Below, piece after piece: positions 8,566-15,428 of a stretch of 64,000 bases of DNA; within the stretch, counting starts at the first letter, position 1, and each line of letters starts with the position of its first letter. The position numbers and the translations under genes were made by a program. The notes beneath the pieces are model-generated. The model was not told the DNA's origin and did no database searches. It was given only the letters and a program-made list of their open reading frames with translations. Source of the stretch: Streptomyces collinus (lineage in GTDB: Bacteria; Actinomycetota; Actinomycetes; Streptomycetales; Streptomycetaceae); the NCBI RefSeq assembly GCF_031348265.1, contig NZ_CP133771.1, positions 7,130,001 through 7,194,000 on the forward strand, in the 5' to 3' direction.

Positions 8566-9783
8566 TCAGGTGTTGTGCCCCTTGTCCGGGTCCGCTCCCT
8601 CCAGCGAGCCGGATGCGGTGCGGCCGGCGATCTGTGCCGCCGTCACCGCCGCCCCGACGGCGACACCGACCGGACCGCCCGCCGCCGCGGCCGCCCGGCC
8701 CGCGCCCGCGGCCGCCCCGCTCCCGCCGCCCGCTCCTGCGCCCGAGGCGCCCGGGCGTCCCGCGCCGCCGGGACCGGGCGCGCCCGGCGCGCCGGACGTC
8801 CCGCCCGAGCCCTGCGATCCGCCCGAGCCGCCCGAACCGGACGCCCCCGACGCGCCGCGCGGACCGCTCTGCCCGCCGCTGCCGCCGCTGGAGCCGAGCG
8901 AACGGGCACCGGACGCCAGGGACCCGCCGACCGTGGACATCGCCCCGGACATCGCGGACGCCCCGCCGAGTGCGGCGGTGGCGGGCACGACGAGCTTCAG
9001 CAGGGCGGGCAGGGCGACGGCGGACAACAGCATCACGCCGATGCCGGCGATGCGTTCGTTGATGTCGCTGCCGCCGTCCCGGCCCGAGCTGATCATGGCC
9101 GAACCCGCGTACAGCACCAGCCCGGCCGCCGGTTTGTACAACAGCCAGGCGATCATCCAGCCGAGGTGCTTGCGCCACCAGCCGCCGCCCCAGTCCGTCA
9201 TCGACGCGGCGGCGGCCAGCGGAAGGGTGCCCAGCAACAGGATCATGACACCGAGCCGGATGTAGAGCAGGATCGTGTGGATGATCCCGGCGATCAGCAG
9301 CAGGAAGGCGAGGACCAGCAGCAGGAAGGCCTCGATGCCGTTGCCGTCGGAGCAGGCGCCCACGGCGCTCAGCTGCTTCTCCGCACCCGCGTTGAACAGG
9401 TAGGTGGAGTAGTCGTCGGAGAGGGCGGCGGCGGCCGTGACCACGGTGGTGGCGGCACCCGAGACCAGGACGACCCGCATGATGCCCTTCAGCGCGGTGG
9501 TGCCGGCCGTCCCGCGCCGCTCGATCGCCATCCGGGCGGACGCGAACAGCAGCGAGCCGACCGCCAGGTACACCACGATCCACTGGGTCTGGCTGTTGAT
9601 GTCGCGGGCGGTGGTGGTCCCCGAGAGGGTCGGGATGCCGGTGGTCAGCGCCCCGAACACCGCGATGGCGCCCGCGAGTACGGCGTTCGCCACGCCTTCG
9701 ACGATGGTCCCGATGGGGTCGCCGAGGAAGCTGAAGAATCCGACCGCGATGTCGACGATGGGATTGCCGGTCGGACACGCCAT
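8566..9783 (-). CDS. TrbL/VirB6-like polytopic channel protein
   Basis: This 405-residue protein has about six or seven hydrophobic helices in residues 60-270. The C-terminal tail (about 290-400) is Gly/Ser/Ala/Pro-rich and of low complexity, ending GADPDKGHNT. This is the usual shape of TrbL/VirB6 proteins, which form the inner-membrane part of type IV channels. A conserved WW-containing loop (GGGWWRKHLGWMIAWLLYKP) lies between helices. The start ATG is 1 nt after the stop of the upstream gene (9785), so the genes are tightly packed. The Gly-rich tail is encoded by very GC-rich, repeat-prone DNA and probably varies in length between strains. Confidence 0.85.
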   Translation of the reverse strand: MACPTGNPIVDIAVGFFSFLGDPIGTIVEGVANAVLAGAIAVFGALTTGIPTLSGTTTARDINSQTQWIVVYLAVGSLLFASARMAIERRGTAGTTALKGIMRVVLVSGAATTVVTAAAALSDDYSTYLFNAGAEKQLSAVGACSDGNGIEAFLLLVLAFLLLIAGIIHTILLYIRLGVMILLLGTLPLAAAASMTDWGGGWWRKHLGWMIAWLLYKPAAGLVLYAGSAMISSGRDGGSDINERIAGIGVMLLSAVALPALLKLVVPATAALGGASAMSGAMSTVGGSLASGARSLGSSGGSGGQSGPRGASGASGSGGSGGSQGSGGTSGAPGAPGPGGAGRPGASGAGAGGGSGAAAGAGRAAAAAGGPVGVAVGAAVTAAQIAGRTASGSLEGADPDKGHNT

Positions 9784-9784
9784 G

Positions 9785-10630
9785 TCAAACCCCCCAGAGG
9801 AGATGGCCGTTGGTCCCCTGGACCGCCTTCACCGGCGTGTGCAGGGCACCGTTGTCGGAGGGCTGCACCTTCCAGTCGCCGCCGCTCCAGCGCAGGGCGA
9901 CGGAGGTCGTGGCGTAGCCCTGACCGGTTTTGAGCAGCAGCTCCACGGTCGCCGCCGCGCCGGAGTACGCGGGCACCGAGAATCCGGCGTAGGACGCGGC
10001 GGACGAGCTGCCGGACCCGGCGTCCCGGCGGGAGCCGGAAGAGGAGCCGGTGTCCCGCGTGCCGCCCGGGGCGTCGTCCCGGACGGTGGACCGCTTGAAG
10101 ACGAACAGGTCCCGGCCCGGGCCGGCCACGACCTGCTCCTGCACGATCGTCCGCCAGTCGGGTCCGCTCATGTGCGAGGGAATGATGTGGGCGGCCAGCA
10201 CGGCCCCGGCCGGTGTGTGCGCGAAACACCACCACACGGGACCCTGGGTCAGGGTCGGACCGGCCGACGCCGAGACGGGCACGCGCGCGACACCGAGGGC
10301 GCGCCAGTCGACGTCGTCCGGCGGAGACGTGGGCATGACGCCGCCGCGGCTGTCGTCGGTGCGGCAACCGTCGGGCCGGCCGTCCTTCATGGCCGGGGTG
10401 CCGGACAGCGGCCCCTTCGACGGCGGGGCGCTCGCGCCGTCGTCCGCGGTGCCCCGGCCCGCCGTCAGGGCGACGATCCCGCTCAGCAGCACGACGACGC
10501 CGAGGAACGCCGCCGACACCTGCCAGCCGCGCTGCTTCCAGTACGGTTCCGACGGATCGGACCGGTACCGGCGTGGCTCCCGGTATTCCCTGCTTGTGAA
10601 CATCTCGATCGTCCCGTCGCCCGAACTCAT
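9785..10630 (-). CDS. Single-pass membrane protein of the type IV secretion-like operon
   Basis: This 281-residue protein has a basic cytoplasmic N-terminus (about 35 residues), one membrane helix (about 38-58), and a long extracytoplasmic domain with a Ser/Gly-rich linker (about 185-215). The topology recalls VirB8/TcpC-type proteins, but no diagnostic motif lets me claim homology. Cys residues at about 89 and 134 could form a disulfide outside the membrane. Its ATG overlaps the stop of the upstream small membrane gene (ATGA), so it belongs to the coupled operon. A structural, periplasm-equivalent part of the channel is the simplest reading. Confidence 0.75.
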   Translation of the reverse strand: MSSGDGTIEMFTSREYREPRRYRSDPSEPYWKQRGWQVSAAFLGVVVLLSGIVALTAGRGTADDGASAPPSKGPLSGTPAMKDGRPDGCRTDDSRGGVMPTSPPDDVDWRALGVARVPVSASAGPTLTQGPVWWCFAHTPAGAVLAAHIIPSHMSGPDWRTIVQEQVVAGPGRDLFVFKRSTVRDDAPGGTRDTGSSSGSRRDAGSGSSSAASYAGFSVPAYSGAAATVELLLKTGQGYATTSVALRWSGGDWKVQPSDNGALHTPVKAVQGTNGHLLWGV

Positions 10631-10911
10631 TTGAAGACGAAGCCGACCAGCGGGCCCGCCGTGGCGACCAGGACGCAGCCGCCGAGCACCATGCCCAGAC
10701 GGCTCATGTGCTCGGAGCTCTCACCGCGCTTGAGCGAGATGGCCATCATCGTGCCGGTGATCAGCACTCCGGCGACGCCGGCGGCGGTGCCGGCCCAGGC
10801 GGCTATGCCGAGCACGGTGTTGACCTTGCTGGTGAGTGCGCCGGGGGCGTTGCTCTTCGGCTGAGGGACACCGGCGGCGAGCAGGGTGGTGGCTTCGTGG
10901 AGCAGGGACAT
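10627..10911 (-). CDS. Small two-helix membrane protein, VirB2-like paralogue B
   Basis: This 94-residue protein starts at the ATG at 10911, with a GGAG 5 nt upstream. It has two hydrophobic helices separated by a short charged turn (LKRGESSEH). Its core aligns with the next upstream gene: shared AAGVAG, LI.G..MAI.L.RGE, and a C-terminal ATAGP-type block, roughly half identical over 60 residues. Two helices around a small basic loop is the topology of VirB2/TrbC pilin-type subunits. I infer a structural subunit role from size, topology and position; sequence homology to VirB2 is not shown. The stop is overlapped by the next start. Confidence 0.75.
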   Translation of the reverse strand: MSLLHEATTLLAAGVPQPKSNAPGALTSKVNTVLGIAAWAGTAAGVAGVLITGTMMAISLKRGESSEHMSRLGMVLGGCVLVATAGPLVGFVFK

Positions 10912-10996
10912 GGGATCTCCGGGTGGTCGGCGCCGCGCGTCAGCGGCGGGCGCGGGGAGCGGGTGAGGTGGGTGGTGCGGAGGAGGTGCCCGGCCC

Positions 10997-11287
10997 TCAG
11001 TGGAGGGACAGATCACCGAGGAACGCGACGATCGGGCCGGCTGTCGTGGCGAGCAGGCAGGCGAGGGTGACGAAGAAGAAGCCGCGGAAGTACGTGCCAC
11101 CCTCGCCCGGTTCGCCGCGCCGCAGCTGGATCGCCATCTGCATGCCGACGATGAGCAGGCCGGCGACCCCCGCTGCCGAGGCGCACCAGGCGAGGATCCC
11201 GAGGATGGCGGCGGCGTCGGGGGTCGGGCTGTAGGCGGCGAGCCGCCCGTCGAAGGGCAGGGCGAGGCCCGTGAGGGGGGACGTCAT
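10997..11287 (-). CDS. Small two-helix membrane protein, VirB2-like paralogue A
   Basis: This 96-residue protein starts at the ATG at 11287, overlapping the stop of the DUF6668-like gene (ATGA). It has two hydrophobic helices (about residues 27-53 and 68-90) joined by a charged loop (LRRGEPGEG). It is a tandem paralogue of the 94-residue product 85 nt downstream, with the same order of motifs. Such pairs could be two pilin or channel subunits of unequal abundance. No signal peptidase site is clear. No known function beyond the family pattern. Confidence 0.75.
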   Translation of the reverse strand: MTSPLTGLALPFDGRLAAYSPTPDAAAILGILAWCASAAGVAGLLIVGMQMAIQLRRGEPGEGGTYFRGFFFVTLACLLATTAGPIVAFLGDLSLH

Positions 11288-12252
11288 GCTTCGGTTCCTT
11301 CACCGTCGGCGCCCACCAGGTCGGCGAGCACGCTGAGTTGCCGGGGCAGGCGCGCGGGCTGACCGCCCACGCGCCAGGCCGGGATCCACGGCACGCGCTG
11401 CACGCGCGCGACCGAGCGGACGACCCGGACGCGGCGCAGCAGACCGAGCGGGAGCCGCCCGGGGGCGTCGGCGACGAGGACGACACCCAGCAGGTCGACC
11501 CCCTGCGGGGCCTTGCCGTCCCGCAGCGCGCCCAACGCCCGGGACACGGCGCCCAGTCCGCGCATACTCGTCCGGCCGACCAGCATGATCCGGCGCGGCT
11601 CGCCCCGCGCGGGATCCGGCCAGCGCGCACCCACGTCGACCCCGCCGAGCGCCTCGGCGAGCGAGGTGGCGCCGGCCCCGCCGTGGGCCTTGACCCACCC
11701 GATCTCGTCCCGTGACCTCCGGCGCACCGGGGTGCGCCGCACCGGCTCGTCCCAGGGAGCCTCGCCGCCACCGGGGGACGGGGGCGGGGTCCGGAGGGCG
11801 GAGACGGCAGAGCCCTTTCGGGCGGCCTGCCCCTGCCCCGGCCTTGTGCCCGGCGCCGGCCTTGTGCCTGGCCGCGGCCTTGTGCCAGGCGCCGGCCCCG
11901 TGTCAGGCGCCGGCCCTGTGCCCGACCTCGGCCCTGTGCTCGGCCCGGGCGCTGTGCCCGACCTCGGCCCTGTGCTCGGCCCCGACGCTGTGCCCGGCCC
12001 CGTGCCAGGCCCCGGCAAGGGGCCCGGGCCGGACGCGGGGCCCGGCCCGGACGCGGGGCTCGGGCCGGGCGTCCGCGCGGCGTTCGGAGGCGTCGTGGGG
12101 GCGCGACCCGTCGAGAGGGCCGGGCCCTGTCCCGCGCTCGGCGGGGTGCCCGTGCCGGAGGTACCACCGCCGGGGGCCGCCGGCCGTCCGGGCTTCGGCC
12201 CCCGGACCCATGACTGCGGGTTCGACGGCGGCGTCGCCTCAGGAGTGCTCAT
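11284..12252 (-). CDS. DUF6668-like protein with Pro/Gly-rich repeat N-terminus
   Basis: This 322-residue protein opens the type IV secretion-like operon. Residues 1-165 are low complexity, built from degenerate units around GPSTGPRSG and PGTRP. Residues 178-315 are a folded domain starting IGWVKAHGGAGATSLAEALGG, which looks like a degenerate P-loop/ParA start. A LVGRTSMRGL block and VDLLGVVLVADAPGRLP follow. I recognise the folded part as the DUF6668 type found at the head of this operon in streptomycetes. A deviant ParA-like role in placing the machine is possible, but the Walker Lys is not in the normal place. The start ATG (12252) is 64 nt after the degenerate bipartite element. Confidence 0.75.
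   Translation of the reverse strand: MSTPEATPPSNPQSWVRGPKPGRPAAPGGGTSGTGTPPSAGQGPALSTGRAPTTPPNAARTPGPSPASGPGPASGPGPLPGPGTGPGTASGPSTGPRSGTAPGPSTGPRSGTGPAPDTGPAPGTRPRPGTRPAPGTRPGQGQAARKGSAVSALRTPPPSPGGGEAPWDEPVRRTPVRRRSRDEIGWVKAHGGAGATSLAEALGGVDVGARWPDPARGEPRRIMLVGRTSMRGLGAVSRALGALRDGKAPQGVDLLGVVLVADAPGRLPLGLLRRVRVVRSVARVQRVPWIPAWRVGGQPARLPRQLSVLADLVGADGEGTEA
11831..12075 (-). repeat. Pro/Gly/Thr repeat tract inside the DUF6668-like gene
   Basis: Degenerate tandem units of roughly 12-48 nt built from CGGCCCTGTGC-like blocks; for example the block around 11920-11945 recurs around 11957-11985. They encode GPSTGPRSG-type and PGTRP-type peptide repeats. The tract keeps the reading frame and is a likely hotspot for strain-to-strain length change. 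Confidence 0.65.
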
Positions 12253-12316
12253 GTGCGGTCAGCCCTCCTTCTCCGCTCGCGCTTCGGCTGTGCTGGATCA
12301 TCTGATGTCCACGGGT

Positions 12317-12346
12317 TTGAACTGAATTGCTCCCGGGCCCGTTTCG
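12317..12346 (-). promoter_or_regulatory. Bipartite element copy 4, degenerate (minus strand)
   Basis: On the minus strand: CGAAACGG (12346-12339), 16 nt, GTTCAA (12322-12317). It differs from the other copies at two positions of the first block and by one in the register of the second. It lies 64 nt upstream of the first gene of the type IV secretion-like operon, so it is placed to control that operon. Confidence 0.4.
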
Positions 12347-12367
12347 ATCTCCCGAGCCCGTCGACAG

Positions 12368-12400
12368 CACAACGGGCCGTCCAGCCGTCGCGGTTCAAGG
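12368..12400 (+). promoter_or_regulatory. Bipartite element copy 3 (plus strand)
   Basis: CACAACGG (12368-12375), exactly 16 nt, GGTTCAAGG (12392-12400), identical in both blocks and spacing to the copy at 1637-1669 although the spacers differ. It ends 24 nt before the ATG of the SLT transglycosylase gene. With copy 4 it forms a back-to-back pair in this divergent region. Confidence 0.6.
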
Positions 12401-12423
12401 CAAGAGGAAGAAGGCGGGCCCAC

Positions 12424-13311
12424 ATGAGCGCGGGCACGGGAGAAAGCGGGGAGGGCGGGACCTCCACCGCCGTCCGGAACACCATCGCCGCCGGTACCGG
12501 CTGCGGCTGCCTGCTGTCGCCGCTCGCGCTGCTCGGCACCCTGGTCGTGATCATCATCATCGGCGGGTTCGGGGTCCTGCTGGCGCCGCTCATCGCGCTG
12601 ATCCTGCTGTTCTCGGGCGGAGGCGGAGACGGTTCCGCCGGTGCGGACGACGCGGACGAGGTGATCGCCGTCTTCAACGGCGACGGCGGCGGCGAACTGG
12701 ACACCTCGACGGTGCCGGAGGATCTCGTGGACCCGATCGAGGAGGCCGGTGACCTGTGCGGGACGATCGGCCCGGTCGTCATCGCCTCGCAGATCGAGCG
12801 GGAGTCCGGCTTCAACCGGGACCTGGTCGGCGAGAACGGCGAGGAGGGCATCTCCCAACTGCCGCCCGCGGTCTTCGAGAAGTACGGCGAGGACGACGAC
12901 GACAACGACGAGACCTCGGCGTTCGACGCCGAGGACTCGATCATGGCGCAGGGCCGTCATCTGTGTGATCTGGCCGGTCAGGCCCAGCGGATGATCGACG
13001 CGAACGAGGCCACCGGCAGCGTCCTGGACCTCGCGCTGGCCGGCTACCACGTGGGGATGGACGCCGTGCGCGCGGCCAAGGGGGTGCCGCAGACGAACGA
13101 GGCACAGGGCTACGTCCTCGCCGTCCGGGCCCAGTTCGCCAAGTACGCGGGTGTGGCAGCCCCGCCCCCCGGTGCCACCCCCGGAGTAACCCCGGGCGTC
13201 ACCCCCGGAGTAACCCCTGGCGTCACCCCCGGAGTCAGCCCGGGCGTCACCCGGGGAACGGACCCGGACCCCACGTCTTCCCCGTCCGCGTCCGCCGCTT
13301 CCGGCACTTGA
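12424..13311 (+). CDS. Membrane-anchored SLT lytic transglycosylase with PGVT-repeat tail
   Basis: This 295-residue protein has a hydrophobic region of one or two helices (residues 28-65), an acidic linker, and an SLT-like domain. The probable catalytic Glu is E127 in IERESGFN, followed by GISQLPPAVF and a later AGYHVGMDAV motif; the usual family pattern is ESGFN, GLMQ, YNxG. Lytic transglycosylases open the glycan strand and are standard VirB1-type partners of type IV systems. The C-terminus is a TPGV repeat tail, encoded at 13183-13256, that may cross the wall. The gene diverges from the secretion-like operon and has an exact copy of the bipartite element 24 nt upstream. An EDDDDNDE stretch inside the domain is unusual. 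Confidence 0.82.
   Translation: MSAGTGESGEGGTSTAVRNTIAAGTGCGCLLSPLALLGTLVVIIIIGGFGVLLAPLIALILLFSGGGGDGSAGADDADEVIAVFNGDGGGELDTSTVPEDLVDPIEEAGDLCGTIGPVVIASQIERESGFNRDLVGENGEEGISQLPPAVFEKYGEDDDDNDETSAFDAEDSIMAQGRHLCDLAGQAQRMIDANEATGSVLDLALAGYHVGMDAVRAAKGVPQTNEAQGYVLAVRAQFAKYAGVAAPPPGATPGVTPGVTPGVTPGVTPGVSPGVTRGTDPDPTSSPSASAASGT
13183..13256 (+). repeat. 24-nt tandem repeat coding for TPGVTPGV units
   Basis: Alternating 12-nt units ACCCCCGGAGTA and ACCCCGGGCGTC repeat about three times (24-nt period). They encode a run of five TPGV-type tetrapeptides at the C-terminus of the transglycosylase, before a Ser/Pro-rich end. Confidence 0.75.
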
Positions 13312-13332
13312 GCATCAGGAGGACTCGCAGCC

Positions 13333-14199
13333 ATGACCCACTTCGCGGTGCGCATCCCGGGTGAGGGACTCGCCGAGATCAACGGCGAGCTCCTGGCCGT
13401 CGAAAAGGACGGTTCGGTGCACGAGGCCGTGCTGGACCGTCTGCAACGCCACGCGCAGGAGCGCGGCGCCGCGGTCGAGGCCACGGTGAACGACGGCCCC
13501 GCAGGGGCTCACTTCGTGCTTCAGGTGGCACCCGACGGCTCCAGCCGCCTCCTCGACCCGGCGGAGCGGACGGACACGACGGGCCACGCCCCCGGACCAC
13601 CGCCGGGCCACGCCCCCGAACCGCCGCCGGCTCCCGCCCCCGCCCCCGCTCCCACTCCCACTCCCGTCTCTGCCGTCGCCGCGGCGGTCGCCCGGGCCCG
13701 GGCCGCGGCGACGGCTCCTCCCGGACCCGTCCCGCCTCCGCAGCCGTCCCGCCCCCTTGCGCCGGAACTCGCTGACCGGGTGGCGCACATCAACGCGCTG
13801 ACGGCCGCCGGCCGGATCGAGGAGGCGTCCGCCGAGGCGACCGCCCTGCGCGAGGCACTGACGCGGTCGGCGGGCACGGAGCACCCGAACGCGCTGGAGG
13901 CACGGGCCATGGAGGCGTATCTGGCACACCTGCGCGGGGACCACAGGGAGGCGACCGTACTGGCCCTCTCGGTGGCCCGCATCCTGTGCGGCGCCGCCGA
14001 CCCGGGGGCCCCGGCGGCGATCGCACGGGCGGCGGCCGCCTGGCAGCGGCTGGAGGACGGCAGGGCGGCGGTCATCCATGGCAGCGAACTGCTGCACATG
14101 TGGAACCGGTTGCGCGGCCTCGGCCGCCTCGCGCCGGCCGACGAACGGCTGGCCCGCCGGGTGCGCGCCCAGGTGGAGTCGCTGTCGGCCTGCGTGTGA
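13333..14199 (+). CDS. Hypothetical protein with Pro-rich linker and helical TPR-like C-terminus
   Basis: This 288-residue protein follows the transglycosylase by 21 nt with an AGGAGG-like site just upstream of the ATG, so it is probably co-transcribed. Residues 1-75 form a compact alpha/beta-looking N-domain (MTHFAVRIPGEGLAEINGEL). A Pro/Ala linker follows (about 85-125). The C-terminal half (150-285) is helical and Ala/Arg/Glu-rich, with a TPR-like spacing of small residues (AEATALREAL, ALEARAMEAYLAHLRGDH, AIARAAAAWQRL). I recognise the overall pattern as a conserved streptomycete protein that accompanies this secretion-like cluster, with no known function. No signal peptide is seen. Confidence 0.7.
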   Translation: MTHFAVRIPGEGLAEINGELLAVEKDGSVHEAVLDRLQRHAQERGAAVEATVNDGPAGAHFVLQVAPDGSSRLLDPAERTDTTGHAPGPPPGHAPEPPPAPAPAPAPTPTPVSAVAAAVARARAAATAPPGPVPPPQPSRPLAPELADRVAHINALTAAGRIEEASAEATALREALTRSAGTEHPNALEARAMEAYLAHLRGDHREATVLALSVARILCGAADPGAPAAIARAAAAWQRLEDGRAAVIHGSELLHMWNRLRGLGRLAPADERLARRVRAQVESLSACV

Positions 14200-14228
14200 C
14201 CGGGCGGGCGATGTACGAGGCGTGGACC

Positions 14229-14261
14229 GAGCGTCAAATGAGCGTCAAACGAGCGTGGAAC
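14229..14261 (+). repeat. Three 11-nt tandem repeats upstream of the ECF sigma gene
   Basis: GAGCGTCAAAT, GAGCGTCAAAC and GAGCGTGGAAC follow one another without a gap. An 11-nt period puts each copy on the same face of the helix, the pattern used by OmpR/SARP-type activators and PhoP. They lie 92-124 nt before the sigma-factor ATG and abut a putative ECF-type promoter. Confidence 0.6.
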
Positions 14262-14281
14262 GCCCCTGACCACACTCCGTT
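14257..14281 (+). promoter_or_regulatory. Putative ECF-type promoter of the sigma-factor gene
   Basis: GGAAC (14257-14261), a 17-nt spacer and GTT (14279-14281) match the general ECF pattern GGAAC-N15-17-GTC/GTT. The flanks form an inverted repeat, TGGAACG (14256-14262) and CGTTCCA (14278-14284). Possible autoregulation is inferred. Confidence 0.4.
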
Positions 14282-14352
14282 CCACCGGAGGCCCCGGTTC
14301 CAGCCGCCACGGCTGGGCGGGCCGCCCCAAGGAGCAGGAGCAGGAGCACACC

Positions 14353-14898
14353 ATGAACGTGACGGTGATCGGGTCCGCGAGCGCCGTGTCGCCCGAGGAA
14401 CGGGCGCTGAGGAACCTCTACCTGGAGCACGGCCCCGCCCTCTACTCGTACGTGCTGCGCATGCTGGGCGGGGACACCCACCGCACGGAGGACGTCCTCC
14501 AGGAGACGCTGCTGCGCTGCTGGAACAAGCAGACGCTCGCCGACGCCGAGGGCATGGCCGTACGCCCCTGGATGTTCCGCATCGCCCGCAACATCGTGAT
14601 CGACGCACACCGGACGAAGGCGGCCCGCCCGCAGGAGATAGGCGGCGCCGACTGGCTGACCGAACTGGGCAGCGACGCCGACGACATCGAACGGATGCTG
14701 TCGTCCATCGTCCTGCACGAGGCCCTCCGGGCCCTGACGCCGGCACACCGCGAGGCCCTGGAGGCCACCTTCTTCGCCGACCGCACCACGCATCAGGCGG
14801 CCACGGCGCTGGGCGTCCCCCAGGGCACGGTGAAGTCCCGCGTCTACTACGCCCTGCGCAGCCTGAGAGCGGCTCTGGAGGAACGCGGCGTGCGCTGA
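14353..14898 (+). CDS. ECF-family RNA polymerase sigma factor
   Basis: This 181-residue sigma-70 family protein has region 2 at about residues 20-90 (YVLRMLGGDTHRTEDVLQET, then RPWMFRIARNIVIDAHR) and region 4 at about 115-175 (LTPAHREALEATFF, then HQAATALGVPQGTVKSRVYYALRSLR). It has no extra C-terminal domain. The ATG is preceded by a GGAGCA repeat that supplies a strong ribosome-binding site. No anti-sigma gene follows; the next gene is convergent. Its position at the end of the secretion-like region makes it a candidate controller of the bipartite elements, but this is not shown by the sequence. The promoter motif of its own gene differs from those elements. Confidence 0.92.
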   Translation: MNVTVIGSASAVSPEERALRNLYLEHGPALYSYVLRMLGGDTHRTEDVLQETLLRCWNKQTLADAEGMAVRPWMFRIARNIVIDAHRTKAARPQEIGGADWLTELGSDADDIERMLSSIVLHEALRALTPAHREALEATFFADRTTHQAATALGVPQGTVKSRVYYALRSLRAALEERGVR

Positions 14899-14944
14899 CC
14901 GTCCCGCGCCGCGCGACCGCCCGCCGGTGATCCGGCCCACGGCC

Positions 14945-15370
14945 CTACGAGAGCCCGAACAGCCCCGGGTCCGACGCCAGCTTCTTGAAGACCTCGGCGG
15001 GATCGGCGACCAGCTTGCGCTTCTCCAGGTCCAGGATCCCGCCGACCGCCGTGATCTCCGCGGCCACCGAGCCGTCCGCCTTCAGGACGCTCTGCTCGAT
15101 CCGGAACGTCTTGCCGCCGCTCCATACGAACGCGCAGGTCACCTCGACCTCGTCACCTGCGAGCAGCTCGCGTTTGTAGCGGATGGTCGTCTCCAGGGCG
15201 ACCGGACCCACGCCGCTTCCGATGAGGGCGGACTGGCTGATCCCGGCGGCGTGGAGCAGCGACCAGCGGGCGTGCTCCGCGTAGTTCAGGTAGACCGCCT
15301 GGTTGAGGTGCCCCTGGACATCGGTCTCGTATCCACGGACGGTCACCGGGACGGAAAACGGCTCGCTCAC
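14945..15370 (-). CDS. Hotdog-fold acyl-CoA thioesterase (4HBT family)
   Basis: The GTG at 15370 was chosen because AAGGGGAAG lies upstream; an in-frame ATG-type start at 15403 would add 11 residues. The 141-residue product carries the 4HBT signature GYETDVQGHLNQAVYLNY followed by AEHARWSLL, where the Asp is the usual catalytic acid. Such enzymes hydrolyse short or aromatic acyl-CoA thioesters as homotetramers in the cytoplasm. The gene converges on the ECF sigma gene with 46 nt between stops. The substrate is unknown. Confidence 0.85.
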   Translation of the reverse strand: MSEPFSVPVTVRGYETDVQGHLNQAVYLNYAEHARWSLLHAAGISQSALIGSGVGPVALETTIRYKRELLAGDEVEVTCAFVWSGGKTFRIEQSVLKADGSVAAEITAVGGILDLEKRKLVADPAEVFKKLASDPGLFGLS

Positions 15371-15428
15371 GGCTTCCCCTTCGGGTTCTCGTGCACTGCA
15401 CAACGATCCACCGATCTTGGCATGCCCA

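Noticed and set aside
3307..12252. Integrative conjugative element
   Set aside because: No integrase, relaxase, excisionase, tRNA target or flanking direct repeat was found in the window, although the left edge is cut.
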